Below, piece after piece: positions 16,338 to 24,919 of a stretch of 26,842 bases of DNA. The position numbers were made by a program, and so were the translations under genes. The notes beneath the pieces are model-generated. The model was given only the letters and a program-made list of their open reading frames with translations, was not told the DNA's origin and did not search any database. How positions within the stretch are numbered: the stretch's first letter is position 1; each line of letters begins with the position of its first letter. Origin of the DNA: Firmicutes bacterium AM31-12AC. GTDB taxonomy: Bacteria > Bacillota > Clostridia > Lachnospirales > Lachnospiraceae. The stretch is from the NCBI GenBank assembly GCA_003480425.1, contig QUJA01000034.1:1-26842 (forward strand), given 5' to 3'.

Positions 16338-17282
16338 TTAAATTGTCTTGAACTGAAGATTTTTATATTTTGCAATTTTCTTCTGGACAATCTGTCTGTT
16401 TTCTGGATTTGCATAGAATCCACCTTGTGTTGCTCCGATCTCTTCGAGATGTTTTGCTCTTCCTTCTACAGTTGTACGATCTTTGATCAGACCATCTTTC
16501 TGGATCACGAATTTCCATTTTCCATCTTCTGTCTGCTCCAGATTACCGCCGGCTCCGCATACCTGACATTCTACTGGATAATACAGACCATCCCACTGTT
16601 TTTCTCCCAATACTAAAGCATTGCTGTGACAGTTCGGGCACCATCCCATGTCTTCATCACCAAGCCATGTACGCTCCTCGGCAGGTGTCTCTACTGCTTT
16701 CATAATATTCTCACCCATCTTATGAGCTCTTTCGATTAACTCGTCATCCAAAAGACACTGTGCTGCTCCAGGAACTCTTGTAGCAAGAAGCATATCAACA
16801 ACTTTCATATCTGTTGTAAACATTGTTGCCTGAAGTCCTTCCAGTGCCATAGACTGCCATGCTCTTGTAGAGCCTCCGACAGAAATCAATCCTGCTACTC
16901 GGTCTTTATGTTCGATTGCTCCGATTGTCTCAAGGAAAGCAGTCTCGTAGCTTAAACTTCTCTGTGCAAATGTAAGGTACTGTGCACTTGGCATTAAGTC
17001 ATATGTCGGAACAGAAATAATAACAGCATCCTGATCTAACATTACGTCCATAATTTTCTTCTTATCGTCTTTATCATCCAGGACACATCCCACATTTTTG
17101 CCCTGTGACATTCCTGCAGTACATGATGTACATCCTGTACAATCTTCAATATGATAATCTTTCAGATTGATCATTGTTACGTCGGCTCCTGCCTCCTGAC
17201 AGGCTAAAAGTGCCTCTTTCAGCAGAATCTCACTGTTGCTGTTCTTTCTTCCTGCAGTAATCCCCATTACTTTATAGCTCAT
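16338..17282 (-). CDS. Iron-sulfur flavoprotein (Isf/NADPH-dependent FMN reductase family) with C-terminal zinc-ribbon-like domain
   Basis: A 314-residue flavodoxin-fold protein. The FMN-binding opening is GITAGRKNSNSEILL, followed by the compact cluster motif Cys48-x2-Cys51-x2-Cys54-x11-Cys66 of iron-sulfur flavoproteins, then VPTYDLMPS and SVGGSTRAW around the flavin site. An unusual addition is a CPNC (215, 218) and CQVC (239, 242) pair resembling a zinc ribbon or rubredoxin knuckle, followed by about 70 residues with EGRAKHLEEIG. The start is ATG 17282, with TAGGAGG seven bases upstream. It is first in the three-gene reductase operon and divergent from the PucR-type regulator. It is likely an electron-transfer or substrate-reducing component; the substrate cannot be inferred. 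Confidence 0.88.
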   Translation of the reverse strand: MSYKVMGITAGRKNSNSEILLKEALLACQEAGADVTMINLKDYHIEDCTGCTSCTAGMSQGKNVGCVLDDKDDKKKIMDVMLDQDAVIISVPTYDLMPSAQYLTFAQRSLSYETAFLETIGAIEHKDRVAGLISVGGSTRAWQSMALEGLQATMFTTDMKVVDMLLATRVPGAAQCLLDDELIERAHKMGENIMKAVETPAEERTWLGDEDMGWCPNCHSNALVLGEKQWDGLYYPVECQVCGAGGNLEQTEDGKWKFVIQKDGLIKDRTTVEGRAKHLEEIGATQGGFYANPENRQIVQKKIAKYKNLQFKTI

Positions 17283-17453
17283 AATTTTCCTCCTATGTAG
17301 CTTGAATCTTATTTGAACTTTGTGACCTTTTTAATTTTCCATTGAAGGCGCACGAAATTCTTGTTATATTGTTATTATGTTAACTATATCAGTTATTTTT
17401 TTAACAGGCACGCTACAGTAATCGAAACTTTTTATCAATACGAGATTGATTTT

Positions 17454-17467
17454 CAGACATTTGTCTG
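17454..17467. promoter_or_regulatory. Palindrome CAGACA-TT-TGTCTG just before pucR-like gene
   Basis: A perfect 6-bp inverted repeat with a 2-bp centre ends three bases before the GGAGG ribosome binding site of the regulator. Autoregulation by the PucR-type protein is possible. The rest of the 197-bp divergent region is AT-rich, with several GTTA/TAAC repeats but no single convincing promoter. Confidence 0.4.
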
Positions 17468-17479
17468 ATGGAGGAAACC

Positions 17480-19024
17480 ATGGCATATTTAGAAAACATT
17501 ATCAACCGATTGGAGTCTACTTTGAAGATCCATGTTCATGGAACTTATCACGCCCGCGCCGAGATTGACTCCGTCTTATTTTGGAATTCAAAACAAAGTC
17601 ATGCACCACATCCGGGCGGAAACATTTTATATTTATGTGATGCTGCTCATTTTCAGGGAGCCCCTATTGATGAATACATACTCATTGTAAATTATCCGGA
17701 TTGTGAGCTTCCTGCCAGCTGTCTCTGTATTCCGCAAAAAATCGCTCTGGATGAAGTTTTTAACCAGATTCAGACGGTCATACTAGAACATCATTTGCTA
17801 AAACAAAAAGAAGAAGAACTTTTCCAGACACTGCAGCATAACAGCGGACTTCAAGGAATCACAAATATCGCATATATGCATCTGCATAATCCAATTACGG
17901 TCTGTGATACAAGTTTTTCGATCTTAGCAGCCAGCCCACAAGTCACCAATGATAATAACCTTGAAGAAAAAGAGGGGCGCTTTTTTGTAAGAGATTCCAA
18001 ACTGCAAAATATGCTTGATACAAAATTAGTAAAAAAGATTTATTCCACAACAGTACCTTTTATCACTTACATTGAAGACTATCCATTCAAATGGGTCTTT
18101 CAAAGCATTCGTATTCAACACTCTGTTGTCGGATATGTTTGCATTCGTGAAACACAAAAAGATTTTGTAGAAGAAGATTTAGACTATATCAATATGTTCT
18201 GTCATGTAATTGCGATTGAAATGCAACGTGAAATGAGTTTCCAGACGAATACACGATTAAATTACGAATATTTTTTAACAGAACTTTTAGAAGGACATTT
18301 CAGTCAGAAAGAATATATTGTAAACAACATGGTGCAACTGGGACACCAACCGGGGAAATATTACTTTCTTCTCATCATCGATGAAGCACCAACAAACCAT
18401 AATTCCGGGATTCAGTTAAAGAACTTATATCAACAGATTTTAACAATCCTGCCAAACAGTATGGCGGTGTTCTTTTACGGAAAACTGACCGTCTTTTTGC
18501 CGTGCGATTCCTACCGGCCATTCAGCGAAAAGACATTGACCAAATTCTATGCATTCCTTCAATTTCATCAGTTGTATGCATATGTAAGCTTTCCTTATGA
18601 GAATATTACAGAAAGTCATATTTATTACAAACAGGCTGCTTTTCTGTCCTCTTTTTATTCAGAGCACACTTTGATTCCAGAGGATTATATCGTCTATTAC
18701 CGGAATCATTTTCTGCAGCATACGTTTTCGCTGTGTAAAGACTTTACGACTTTGAAATCAACCATTCATCCGGATATCTATAAAATCATCCGCCATGACC
18801 AGAAGCAGAACACGGATTATGCCAATACACTCCGGACTTATCTGATGAACGGAAGAAATGCTGTACGCACCGCGAATGAACTACATATTCATAAAAGTAC
18901 CTTTTTTTATCGGTTAAATAAAATGGAAGAACTTTTTGATCTGGATATGATACGGGAAGAAACGATGGTTGCTTACGAGTATTCTTTTATTTTGATGGAT
19001 TATCTGGAGAAGAGCAAACTTTGA
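17480..19024 (+). CDS. PucR/CdaR-type transcriptional regulator
   Basis: A 514-residue regulator. The C-terminal 60 residues are the PucR helix-turn-helix: LRTYLMNGRNAVRTANELHIHKSTFFYRLNKMEELF, here written in pieces as NAVRTANELHIHKSTFFYRL and KMEELFDLD. The N-terminal part (residues about 1-110) resembles the purine-catabolism-type ligand module, and the central region is a GGDEF/GAF-like regulatory fold of this family, poorly conserved. The start is ATG 17480, five bases after GGAGG (17470-17474); ATG 17468 would overlap that site. It is divergent from the three-gene flavoprotein/iron-sulfur reductase operon, so the operon's inducer is probably the reductase's substrate. PucR-type proteins commonly sense small nitrogenous or aromatic compounds; which one applies here is unknown. 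Confidence 0.87.
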   Translation: MAYLENIINRLESTLKIHVHGTYHARAEIDSVLFWNSKQSHAPHPGGNILYLCDAAHFQGAPIDEYILIVNYPDCELPASCLCIPQKIALDEVFNQIQTVILEHHLLKQKEEELFQTLQHNSGLQGITNIAYMHLHNPITVCDTSFSILAASPQVTNDNNLEEKEGRFFVRDSKLQNMLDTKLVKKIYSTTVPFITYIEDYPFKWVFQSIRIQHSVVGYVCIRETQKDFVEEDLDYINMFCHVIAIEMQREMSFQTNTRLNYEYFLTELLEGHFSQKEYIVNNMVQLGHQPGKYYFLLIIDEAPTNHNSGIQLKNLYQQILTILPNSMAVFFYGKLTVFLPCDSYRPFSEKTLTKFYAFLQFHQLYAYVSFPYENITESHIYYKQAAFLSSFYSEHTLIPEDYIVYYRNHFLQHTFSLCKDFTTLKSTIHPDIYKIIRHDQKQNTDYANTLRTYLMNGRNAVRTANELHIHKSTFFYRLNKMEELFDLDMIREETMVAYEYSFILMDYLEKSKL

Positions 19025-19035
19025 GAATCCATTAT

Positions 19036-19083
19036 AAAAAAATCGCCAGTCAACAGCATCTCACTGTCGGCTGGCGATTTTCC
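19036..19083. terminator. Terminator between PucR-type regulator and NIF3-like gene
   Basis: AAAAATCGCCAG pairs with CTGGCGATTTT, extended by imperfect pairing of AACAG with CTGT, around a CATCTCA loop. A-rich on the left and T-rich on the right, it serves both convergent genes. Confidence 0.82.
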
Positions 19084-19105
19084 ATTTGAACTACTATAAA
19101 TTTTT

Positions 19106-19438
19106 CTACAAAAAGCTCACCCTATAAATCGGAAGTGCATTGATCACAGGTTCTTCGTATGGATGCACCTCCTTGATTGCACGAATTGTCTCCTCAACCT
19201 TCTCCGTATATACTGTTACTTCCACTTTCACTTCCCGCTCACAACTGATTTCTCCTGCTTTTCCTATATACGGATCTGTTCCATCTAACGGTCTCCAATA
19301 ACTGATAAGCTGCGAACATGACATACACGAATCATACTTTCCTATATGACCGGCATCTACCGATTGTAGAGCTTTCTGTAGTTGTGTAATATGAGTTTCC
19401 GGAATAAAAATTTCCAGTTTACAATATTTAAAATCCAT
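19106..19438 (-). CDS. Small NIF3/YqfO-like (CutA-like fold) protein
   Basis: 110 residues resembling the stand-alone form of the CutA-like domain inserted in NIF3/YqfO proteins. Marks are KLEIFIPETHITQLQKAL at the start, GHIGKYDSCMS, the YWRPLDGTDPYIG stretch, and the C-terminal HPYEEPVINALPIYR, which is strongly diagnostic. The start is ATG 19438 behind AGAGGTG; the in-frame GTG at 19447 is part of that ribosome binding site. It is monocistronic, with a terminator on its far side. Function of the family is not settled; metal binding or a regulatory role has been suggested. It is unrelated to its glycosidase neighbours by sequence. Confidence 0.85.
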   Translation of the reverse strand: MDFKYCKLEIFIPETHITQLQKALQSVDAGHIGKYDSCMSCSQLISYWRPLDGTDPYIGKAGEISCEREVKVEVTVYTEKVEETIRAIKEVHPYEEPVINALPIYRVSFL

Positions 19439-19468
19439 TTTCGTCACCTCTCTTATATAATACCATTT

Positions 19469-19516
19469 AGGGACGGAGTTTAGTGGCTTTTTGCAAAGCC
19501 ACTAAACTCCGTCCCT
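19469..19516. repeat. GGGACGG-type palindromic repeat, copy 1
   Basis: Perfect 22-bp inverted repeat, AGGGACGGAGTTTAGTGGC plus TTT, around a TTGC loop. The left flank CCATTTAGGGACGG is shared with the copy at the right end of the window. It lies between the NIF3-like start and the GH3 stop. It is a REP/MITE-like dispersed palindrome; no transposase gene is nearby. Confidence 0.8.
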
Positions 19517-19566
19517 GTCTGGTCTTGTCAACTGACGATTACTCAATTCTAATTCATTTCTCTATC

Positions 19567-21825
19567 TTATTTCTGATTCAGCTCATCCAGCTTCTTCTGT
19601 AATTCTTCTTTTGTACATAATCCAAAGCCGACTGCATTTCGAACTGGTATGGAGAAAGCGATTGCATCCCCCATTTCATCGGAAACAGCGTCCGTTGAAT
19701 CTTCTGATGAACCCAGTCCGAATAATGCATTCATTTTAAGTTTCAACTCAATTCCAAAGTCTCTGGATCTTTCATCTGCCTGCAGCTCACCTAACGTAGA
19801 ATTCATATGCAGATGAAGTGGCAGTACCTGTGTACTCTTCCACTGGATTGTTTTTGTCAGACGTACATCCTGGGAGGATGCTGCGATCAGGAGTTCATAC
19901 GCTCCACTTGCTGCATACCAATCCTGAATCTCCGTGTTATACCATGCAAGGCTTCTCTTATCTATCGTAAATGTTACTCTCTTTGTTTCTCCTGGATTCA
20001 ATGCAACCTTTTCAAAACCTTTCAGTTCTTTTTCTGGTCTTCTGATTGCTTCAGTCTTATCTGCCACATACAACTGAACGATTTCTTTTCCAAATTTGTC
20101 CCCGGTATTTGTCACATCTACTGATACTTGTAAAGTTTCACCTTCTGTCAGTGTATCTTTATCCGTCTTGACATTACTGTACTCGAATGTCGTATAAGAC
20201 AGTCCATATCCAAACGGAAATGCTACTTCCATTTTCTTTTTATCATAATAGCGGTATCCTACAAAAATGCCTTCGCTATATTCCACCTTGTCGCCATCTC
20301 CAAAATTCAAATATGACGGATTATCTTCCAACTTGATTGGCAATGTTTCTGCCAGCTTTCCGGACGGATTTACATTTCCATACAAAATATTTGCCTCTGC
20401 CTGTCCGACAGCCTGCCCGCCAAGGTAAGCCTCTACCAGACCTTTGACATCTTTTAACCACGGCATCTCCACCGCTGCACCATTATGAAGTACAACGATT
20501 GTATTTGGCTGTGCTTTTACGATTTCTGCAATCAGTTTATTCTGACACTCCGGCAAATGCATATGTTTGCGGTCATATCCTTCTGACTCGAAGGATTCTG
20601 GAAGTCCTGCAAAAACAACTGCTTTATCTACCTGTTTTGCTGCCTCGATTGCTTCTGCTGCCAGCTTCTCATCATATACATCTGTCTCTGATGAAAATCC
20701 TTCCGCATAAATGACATTTTCTTTTTCTGTCAGTGCATCCCAGACGCTTGTTACTTTGAAAGAATTTACATGAGAGCTTCCGCCACCCTGATAACGTGGA
20801 TTCTTCACGAATCCGCCGATAAATGCAACCTTTTCATTTTTCTCAAGCGGTAATACTTTTTCTTCATTTTTTAGAAGTACAATGGATTCTTCTGCTACAT
20901 GCTGTGCAAATTCATGATCTTCTTCTAAAGTCAATGGTTGTTCTTTTCGGTTATCCACATACTCAAATACAATATTTAAGATACGCTCTACCGCACGATC
21001 CAGAATAGCTTCATCCAATGTTCCTTCCTGAACAGCCTTCACAATCTCTGCATCATTGATTCCATTTGAAGAAGGCATCTCCAGCTCCAGTCCTGCTTTC
21101 AAGCCTTCTACACGATCATTTACAGCACCCCAGTCAGACATTACATATCCTTTAAATCCCCACTCATCGCGAAGTACTTTCGTTAAAAGCCATGGATTTT
21201 CGGATGCATAAGTTCCGTTGATTTTGTTATAGGAACACATCACGGTATATGGCTGTGATTTCTTTACAGCAGTCTCAAAAGCTGGCAAATAAATCTCACG
21301 CATTGTTCTTTCGTCTACTTCCGATGACGCACTCATACGATTAAATTCCTGATTATTTGCCGCAAAATGTTTGATAGATGTTCCAACATGTCTGGACTGT
21401 ACACCTTTGATAAATGCTGCCGCGGATTCTCCTGCAAGATAGGGATCTTCGGAATAATATTCAAAGTTTCTTCCGCAAAGTGGCGAGCGCTTGATATTTA
21501 CCGCTGGTCCTAATACAACTGACAAATCTGTTGCCTGCGCTTCATCTCCAACTGTCTCTCCTAAAGTTTCCAGCAAGTCTCTATCGAAAGAACATGCACT
21601 CAAAACAGCTGGTGGAAAGCAGACTGCCTTGATACTGTCATTGATTCCAAGATGATCTGACTTGTCATCCTGCTTACGCAGTCCGTGAGGACCATCACTT
21701 ACCGTGGTACTCGGGATTCCGAGTCTCTCCACACCTTTCAGATGCCAGAAGTCAAGTCCGGAACACATCCCCGCCTTTTCTTCCAGTGTCATCTGACTAA
21801 TCAGTTCTTTCAAATTTCTTTCCAT
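19567..21825 (-). CDS. GH3 beta-glucosidase (canonical domain order)
   Basis: A 752-residue cytosolic beta-glucosidase of family 3, with catalytic barrel, alpha/beta sandwich and FnIII-like domain in the usual order. Seen: VSDGPHGLRKQ, NIKRSPLCGRNFEYYSEDP, IKHFAANNQE, nucleophile region GYVMSDWGAV (Asp at about residue 231), and acid/base region SFESEGYDRKHM (Glu at about 415), then FPFGYGLSYTTFEYS and AWYNTEIQDWYAASGAYEL. About 85 residues follow the FnIII domain, rich in helix formers (STLGELQADERSRDFG to KEELQKKLDELN), not needed for catalysis in relatives. The start is ATG 21825 behind AAGGAG (spacing 7); the TTG at 21855 lacks one. It is 98 bp downstream of GH78, the same transcription direction, probably one operon. 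It would remove terminal beta-glucosyl residues after rhamnose is trimmed. Confidence 0.95.
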   Translation of the reverse strand: MERNLKELISQMTLEEKAGMCSGLDFWHLKGVERLGIPSTTVSDGPHGLRKQDDKSDHLGINDSIKAVCFPPAVLSACSFDRDLLETLGETVGDEAQATDLSVVLGPAVNIKRSPLCGRNFEYYSEDPYLAGESAAAFIKGVQSRHVGTSIKHFAANNQEFNRMSASSEVDERTMREIYLPAFETAVKKSQPYTVMCSYNKINGTYASENPWLLTKVLRDEWGFKGYVMSDWGAVNDRVEGLKAGLELEMPSSNGINDAEIVKAVQEGTLDEAILDRAVERILNIVFEYVDNRKEQPLTLEEDHEFAQHVAEESIVLLKNEEKVLPLEKNEKVAFIGGFVKNPRYQGGGSSHVNSFKVTSVWDALTEKENVIYAEGFSSETDVYDEKLAAEAIEAAKQVDKAVVFAGLPESFESEGYDRKHMHLPECQNKLIAEIVKAQPNTIVVLHNGAAVEMPWLKDVKGLVEAYLGGQAVGQAEANILYGNVNPSGKLAETLPIKLEDNPSYLNFGDGDKVEYSEGIFVGYRYYDKKKMEVAFPFGYGLSYTTFEYSNVKTDKDTLTEGETLQVSVDVTNTGDKFGKEIVQLYVADKTEAIRRPEKELKGFEKVALNPGETKRVTFTIDKRSLAWYNTEIQDWYAASGAYELLIAASSQDVRLTKTIQWKSTQVLPLHLHMNSTLGELQADERSRDFGIELKLKMNALFGLGSSEDSTDAVSDEMGDAIAFSIPVRNAVGFGLCTKEELQKKLDELNQK

Positions 21826-21923
21826 TTTGTTACTCCTTGTTTCTTCTATATGCAAGAAAGAAAACCGAATATCACTCCTGTTTTCTTTCCGTTACCCACA
21901 TAACAGTGGGAGTTACACAAAAT

Positions 21924-24719
21924 TTATTCCACGACAATATTGGAAATTTCTCCAATCGCTGTCTCAAGCGCAGCCGGATCAAATGGCAAGAATCCGATAT
22001 GTGACAAATCTTCCAATGAATTAGCCCCCATTTCCGGATCTCCCGATGCTGCGATTCCTGCTAATGCAGGTGTATATTTCCCAAGAATTCCCATTGCCTG
22101 TCCGTCTTTTGCGATTCTCGACAAGGTGGTATTTCTTCCGTATGGTTTTCTCAAATCTTCTTTTGGTTCATATGAAAAGTCATAACTTCCTGCTGACAAT
22201 GTCATCTGCTCCTTCTCATAGCCCGGAAGTTCCACTACTGCTTCACAATTAAACGGAACTTCAACATGAACTGTAAATGTTCCATCTTTTTCAATTTTCC
22301 AGTTACATACATAACGACCGCTGACAGAATCATAACTGCATGCGATTTCCGGAATACGCACATCCGGATGCGGTGCGATTGCAACTTTTCCAAATCCTGC
22401 CTCTAACGGACGGATTCCTGCTGCGTATGCATAAACAAATTCCATGACTGAACCATATGCGTAATGATTCAATGAATTCATTCCTGTATCACTGATTGTT
22501 CCATCCGGCATAACAGAATTCCATCGCTCCCAAATGGTTGTTGCTCCAAGATTTACACTGTAAAGCCAACTTGGAAATCCTTCTTTTAACAGAAAATCAT
22601 ATGCCAATTCATATTCTCCTGCTTCTGCAAGTACTGTACACAGAAGCGGTGCTCCTACGAAGCCACATTTAATCTGATACATGTCCTGCTTCAATCTTGC
22701 CTTGAACTGTTCTACAATTCGCTCACGATCCAGATAAACTTTAAATTTCAATGCAATCACATACGCTGCCTGTGTATCAATCGCAAGTCTTCCTGTCGGT
22801 GTAAAAAATTCATCCAATACTGCCTTCTTAATTTTCTCTTCCAGCTCACAATAATGTACCGCATCTTCTGCTTTATTTAAAACTTCTGCCATCTGGCGCA
22901 CAATCTGTACGGAACGATAATAATATACTGAAGAAATAAATGTATCATTTGTACTTCCTTTAAAACTGGTCGGTGTCGGTCCATCCAATGCAAGCCAATC
23001 ACCAAAGGTATCCATAAAATCAAAAAGATATTTGCGTTCTCCCCTCGCTGCATCGCCTCTATCAATAAAGTCTACCCAATCCTTCATTAGCGGGTAACAG
23101 TATTCCATTTCTTCTGCATTTCCAAAATAAGTATAAAGTGTATTTGGTAAAAATGTTGCGATATCTCCCCATACACTACCTGCCTTCTCTGTATGTCCAA
23201 TGTTTGGAAGAAAGTTCGGCATACCACCATCCAGAACTTTCTGCTCATCTCTTAAATCTTTGATGAACTTATGGAAAAACGCTCTTGTGTCCATATGATA
23301 GCTTGCCGTTGGTGCAAATACCTGTGCATCTCCGGTCCAACCAAGCCTCTCACTTCTCTGCGGACAGTCTGTCGGCATATCAATAAAATTCGATTTCTGA
23401 CCCCAGACCGTATTCTGGTAAAGACGATTAATCTTTGCATCAGATGTTTCAAGAGAACCTGTTCTGCGAAGATCTGAATAAATCACTTTTCCCACAAAAT
23501 CTTCTTTATCCAACTCGCCCGGCCATCCTGTTACACGTACATAACGGAATCCGAAAAATGTAAAATGCGGACGTACCACTTCTTCTCTTCCATCAGAAAT
23601 ATATACGAACTGTGATTTTGCATCTCGATAATTTTTGTTGTAGAAATTACCCTGCTGAAGAATTTCCCCAAAATCTAATACAACCTTTGTTCCCTTTGGA
23701 AAGTTTGCTTTAAACTCTATAAATCCTGCAAAATTCTGCCCCATATCCAGCACGATTTCCTCGGCAGGTGTATAGATAATATCCTGTACAGAAATGGTTT
23801 CTTTCTCAACTACCGGAAGGCTCAGACGATCCTGCAATTTTTCTACTGAAAGGTTCTTTGTCTCTTCTTGTTCTTCCGGATGCTCTAAAACTTCAACCTG
23901 TTTCTTCTCATTTTCTTTGCCATCCCACAACTGACGATTCAGGATTTCACCAAAATAGATTCCAGAATCTTCAATATCTGAACCATAGTAATTCCAACTT
24001 TCATCCGTCACAATAAGCTCTTCTGTTCCATCCTCGTATTCCAGATGTAATTCTCCGATTGCTGCCATTCTACTTCCGTAATTTTTCTCTGACATCCCAA
24101 GCCCAAACGTACCCATGTACCAGCCTTTTCCAAGCATTACAGACAAAGTATATTCTTTTGCTTCTTTTAAAATACCTTCCATTGGAAATGTGAGCACCTG
24201 GATTTCTGACTCATAATCATTAATATATGGTGCCAGATACTCTTCTCCAATTTTTGTTCCGTCCAAATATGTCTCAAACAGTCCAACTCCTGTCATATAT
24301 AATCTGGCACGTTTCACCTCTTTTTCTATCGCAAATGTTTTCTCTAATACTGGATGAATCGTGTCTTCTTTTGCCGGAGCAATCCATTTTCCAGTCCATA
24401 CTTCATCCATTTTACCTGTTTCAAATGTTGCGATATCACTAGTTACACATTCTCCTGCGTCAGTTGTCACTGTCACGCGATAATAATATGTTGTACGAGG
24501 CTTTAATTTGACATCCAGTTTTTCACCGTTCTGTTTTAAATCCGCTGCTTCTTTTTTATATAAAATTTCTTCAAAATCTTCTGACTCGCTAACTTCAATG
24601 ACTACATTTGTCTGTTTCTTGCCTTGTGCTTCTTCCACGTTCCATGAACAAAGTAGATAATCATAAGCAAACCCAACTGGATTTTCTATTCCATTGATTC
24701 TTACATTTGTGATCGTCAA
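21924..24719 (-). CDS. GH78 alpha-L-rhamnosidase
   Basis: A 931-residue alpha-L-rhamnosidase without a signal peptide. In order: an N-terminal FnIII-like domain (VGFAYDYLLCSWNVEE), the Bac_rhamnosid N-domain (ARLYMTGVGLFETYLDGTKIGEEYLAPYINDY), the beta-sandwich concanavalin-like domain, then the (alpha/alpha)6 barrel with the GH78 signature DMPTDCPQRSERLGWTGDAQ and the general-base region GATTIWERWNS, then the C-terminal beta domain (GIRPLEAGFGKVAIAPHP). About 75 further residues follow (TTLSRIAKDGQAMGILGKY to AIGEISNIVVE), beyond the usual end. The start is ATG 24719, with TAGGAGG eight bases upstream. It precedes GH3; together they could strip rhamnosyl-glucosides such as rutinosides or saponins (inference from the pair). 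The promoter region carries the CATGTA-N15-TCCGAC motif. Confidence 0.94.
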   Translation of the reverse strand: MTITNVRINGIENPVGFAYDYLLCSWNVEEAQGKKQTNVVIEVSESEDFEEILYKKEAADLKQNGEKLDVKLKPRTTYYYRVTVTTDAGECVTSDIATFETGKMDEVWTGKWIAPAKEDTIHPVLEKTFAIEKEVKRARLYMTGVGLFETYLDGTKIGEEYLAPYINDYESEIQVLTFPMEGILKEAKEYTLSVMLGKGWYMGTFGLGMSEKNYGSRMAAIGELHLEYEDGTEELIVTDESWNYYGSDIEDSGIYFGEILNRQLWDGKENEKKQVEVLEHPEEQEETKNLSVEKLQDRLSLPVVEKETISVQDIIYTPAEEIVLDMGQNFAGFIEFKANFPKGTKVVLDFGEILQQGNFYNKNYRDAKSQFVYISDGREEVVRPHFTFFGFRYVRVTGWPGELDKEDFVGKVIYSDLRRTGSLETSDAKINRLYQNTVWGQKSNFIDMPTDCPQRSERLGWTGDAQVFAPTASYHMDTRAFFHKFIKDLRDEQKVLDGGMPNFLPNIGHTEKAGSVWGDIATFLPNTLYTYFGNAEEMEYCYPLMKDWVDFIDRGDAARGERKYLFDFMDTFGDWLALDGPTPTSFKGSTNDTFISSVYYYRSVQIVRQMAEVLNKAEDAVHYCELEEKIKKAVLDEFFTPTGRLAIDTQAAYVIALKFKVYLDRERIVEQFKARLKQDMYQIKCGFVGAPLLCTVLAEAGEYELAYDFLLKEGFPSWLYSVNLGATTIWERWNSVMPDGTISDTGMNSLNHYAYGSVMEFVYAYAAGIRPLEAGFGKVAIAPHPDVRIPEIACSYDSVSGRYVCNWKIEKDGTFTVHVEVPFNCEAVVELPGYEKEQMTLSAGSYDFSYEPKEDLRKPYGRNTTLSRIAKDGQAMGILGKYTPALAGIAASGDPEMGANSLEDLSHIGFLPFDPAALETAIGEISNIVVE

Positions 24720-24794
24720 ATTTATTTCCTCCTATTACTTCTCGATAATAGACTTCTTACAATACTTATTGTATCGAAATCAAAGGATTTCTGC

Positions 24795-24830
24795 TATGTA
24801 GTTTTTTATTATCTATCCGACTTTTTTTCA
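24795..24830 (-). promoter_or_regulatory. Shared bipartite motif upstream of GH78
   Basis: TATGTAG at 24795 and TCCGAC at 24816 followed by a T-run. It is identical to the site before the NagZ-type GH3 at 29 of 36 positions, with the same internal spacing. It lies about 76 bp upstream of the GH78 start codon. Confidence 0.6.
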
Positions 24831-24842
24831 GATAAAGAAAAC

Positions 24843-24880
24843 CAGCGGGGACGGGTACAGTGGCTCTGTACCCGTCCCCC
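24843..24880 (-). terminator. GGGGACGGG-type palindrome acting as terminator of the NagZ-type GH3 gene (repeat copy 2)
   Basis: GGGGACGGGTACAG (24847-24860) pairs perfectly with CTGTACCCGTCCCC (24866-24879) around TGGCT, extended by CCAG/CTGG. On the minus strand it is followed by GGTTTTCTTT. It shares the GGGACGG end with the other two palindromes but not the inner sequence. Confidence 0.7.
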
Positions 24881-24919
24881 TGGCTTTTACCTTCTGGATT
24901 TTGATTTTGTTCTCAATGC

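Noticed and set aside
24843..24880. The GGGGACGGG palindrome as a full copy of the dispersed repeat
   Set aside because: Only the outer GGGACGG is shared; the inner stem and loop differ from the copies at 19469 and 26807, so it is listed mainly as a terminator.
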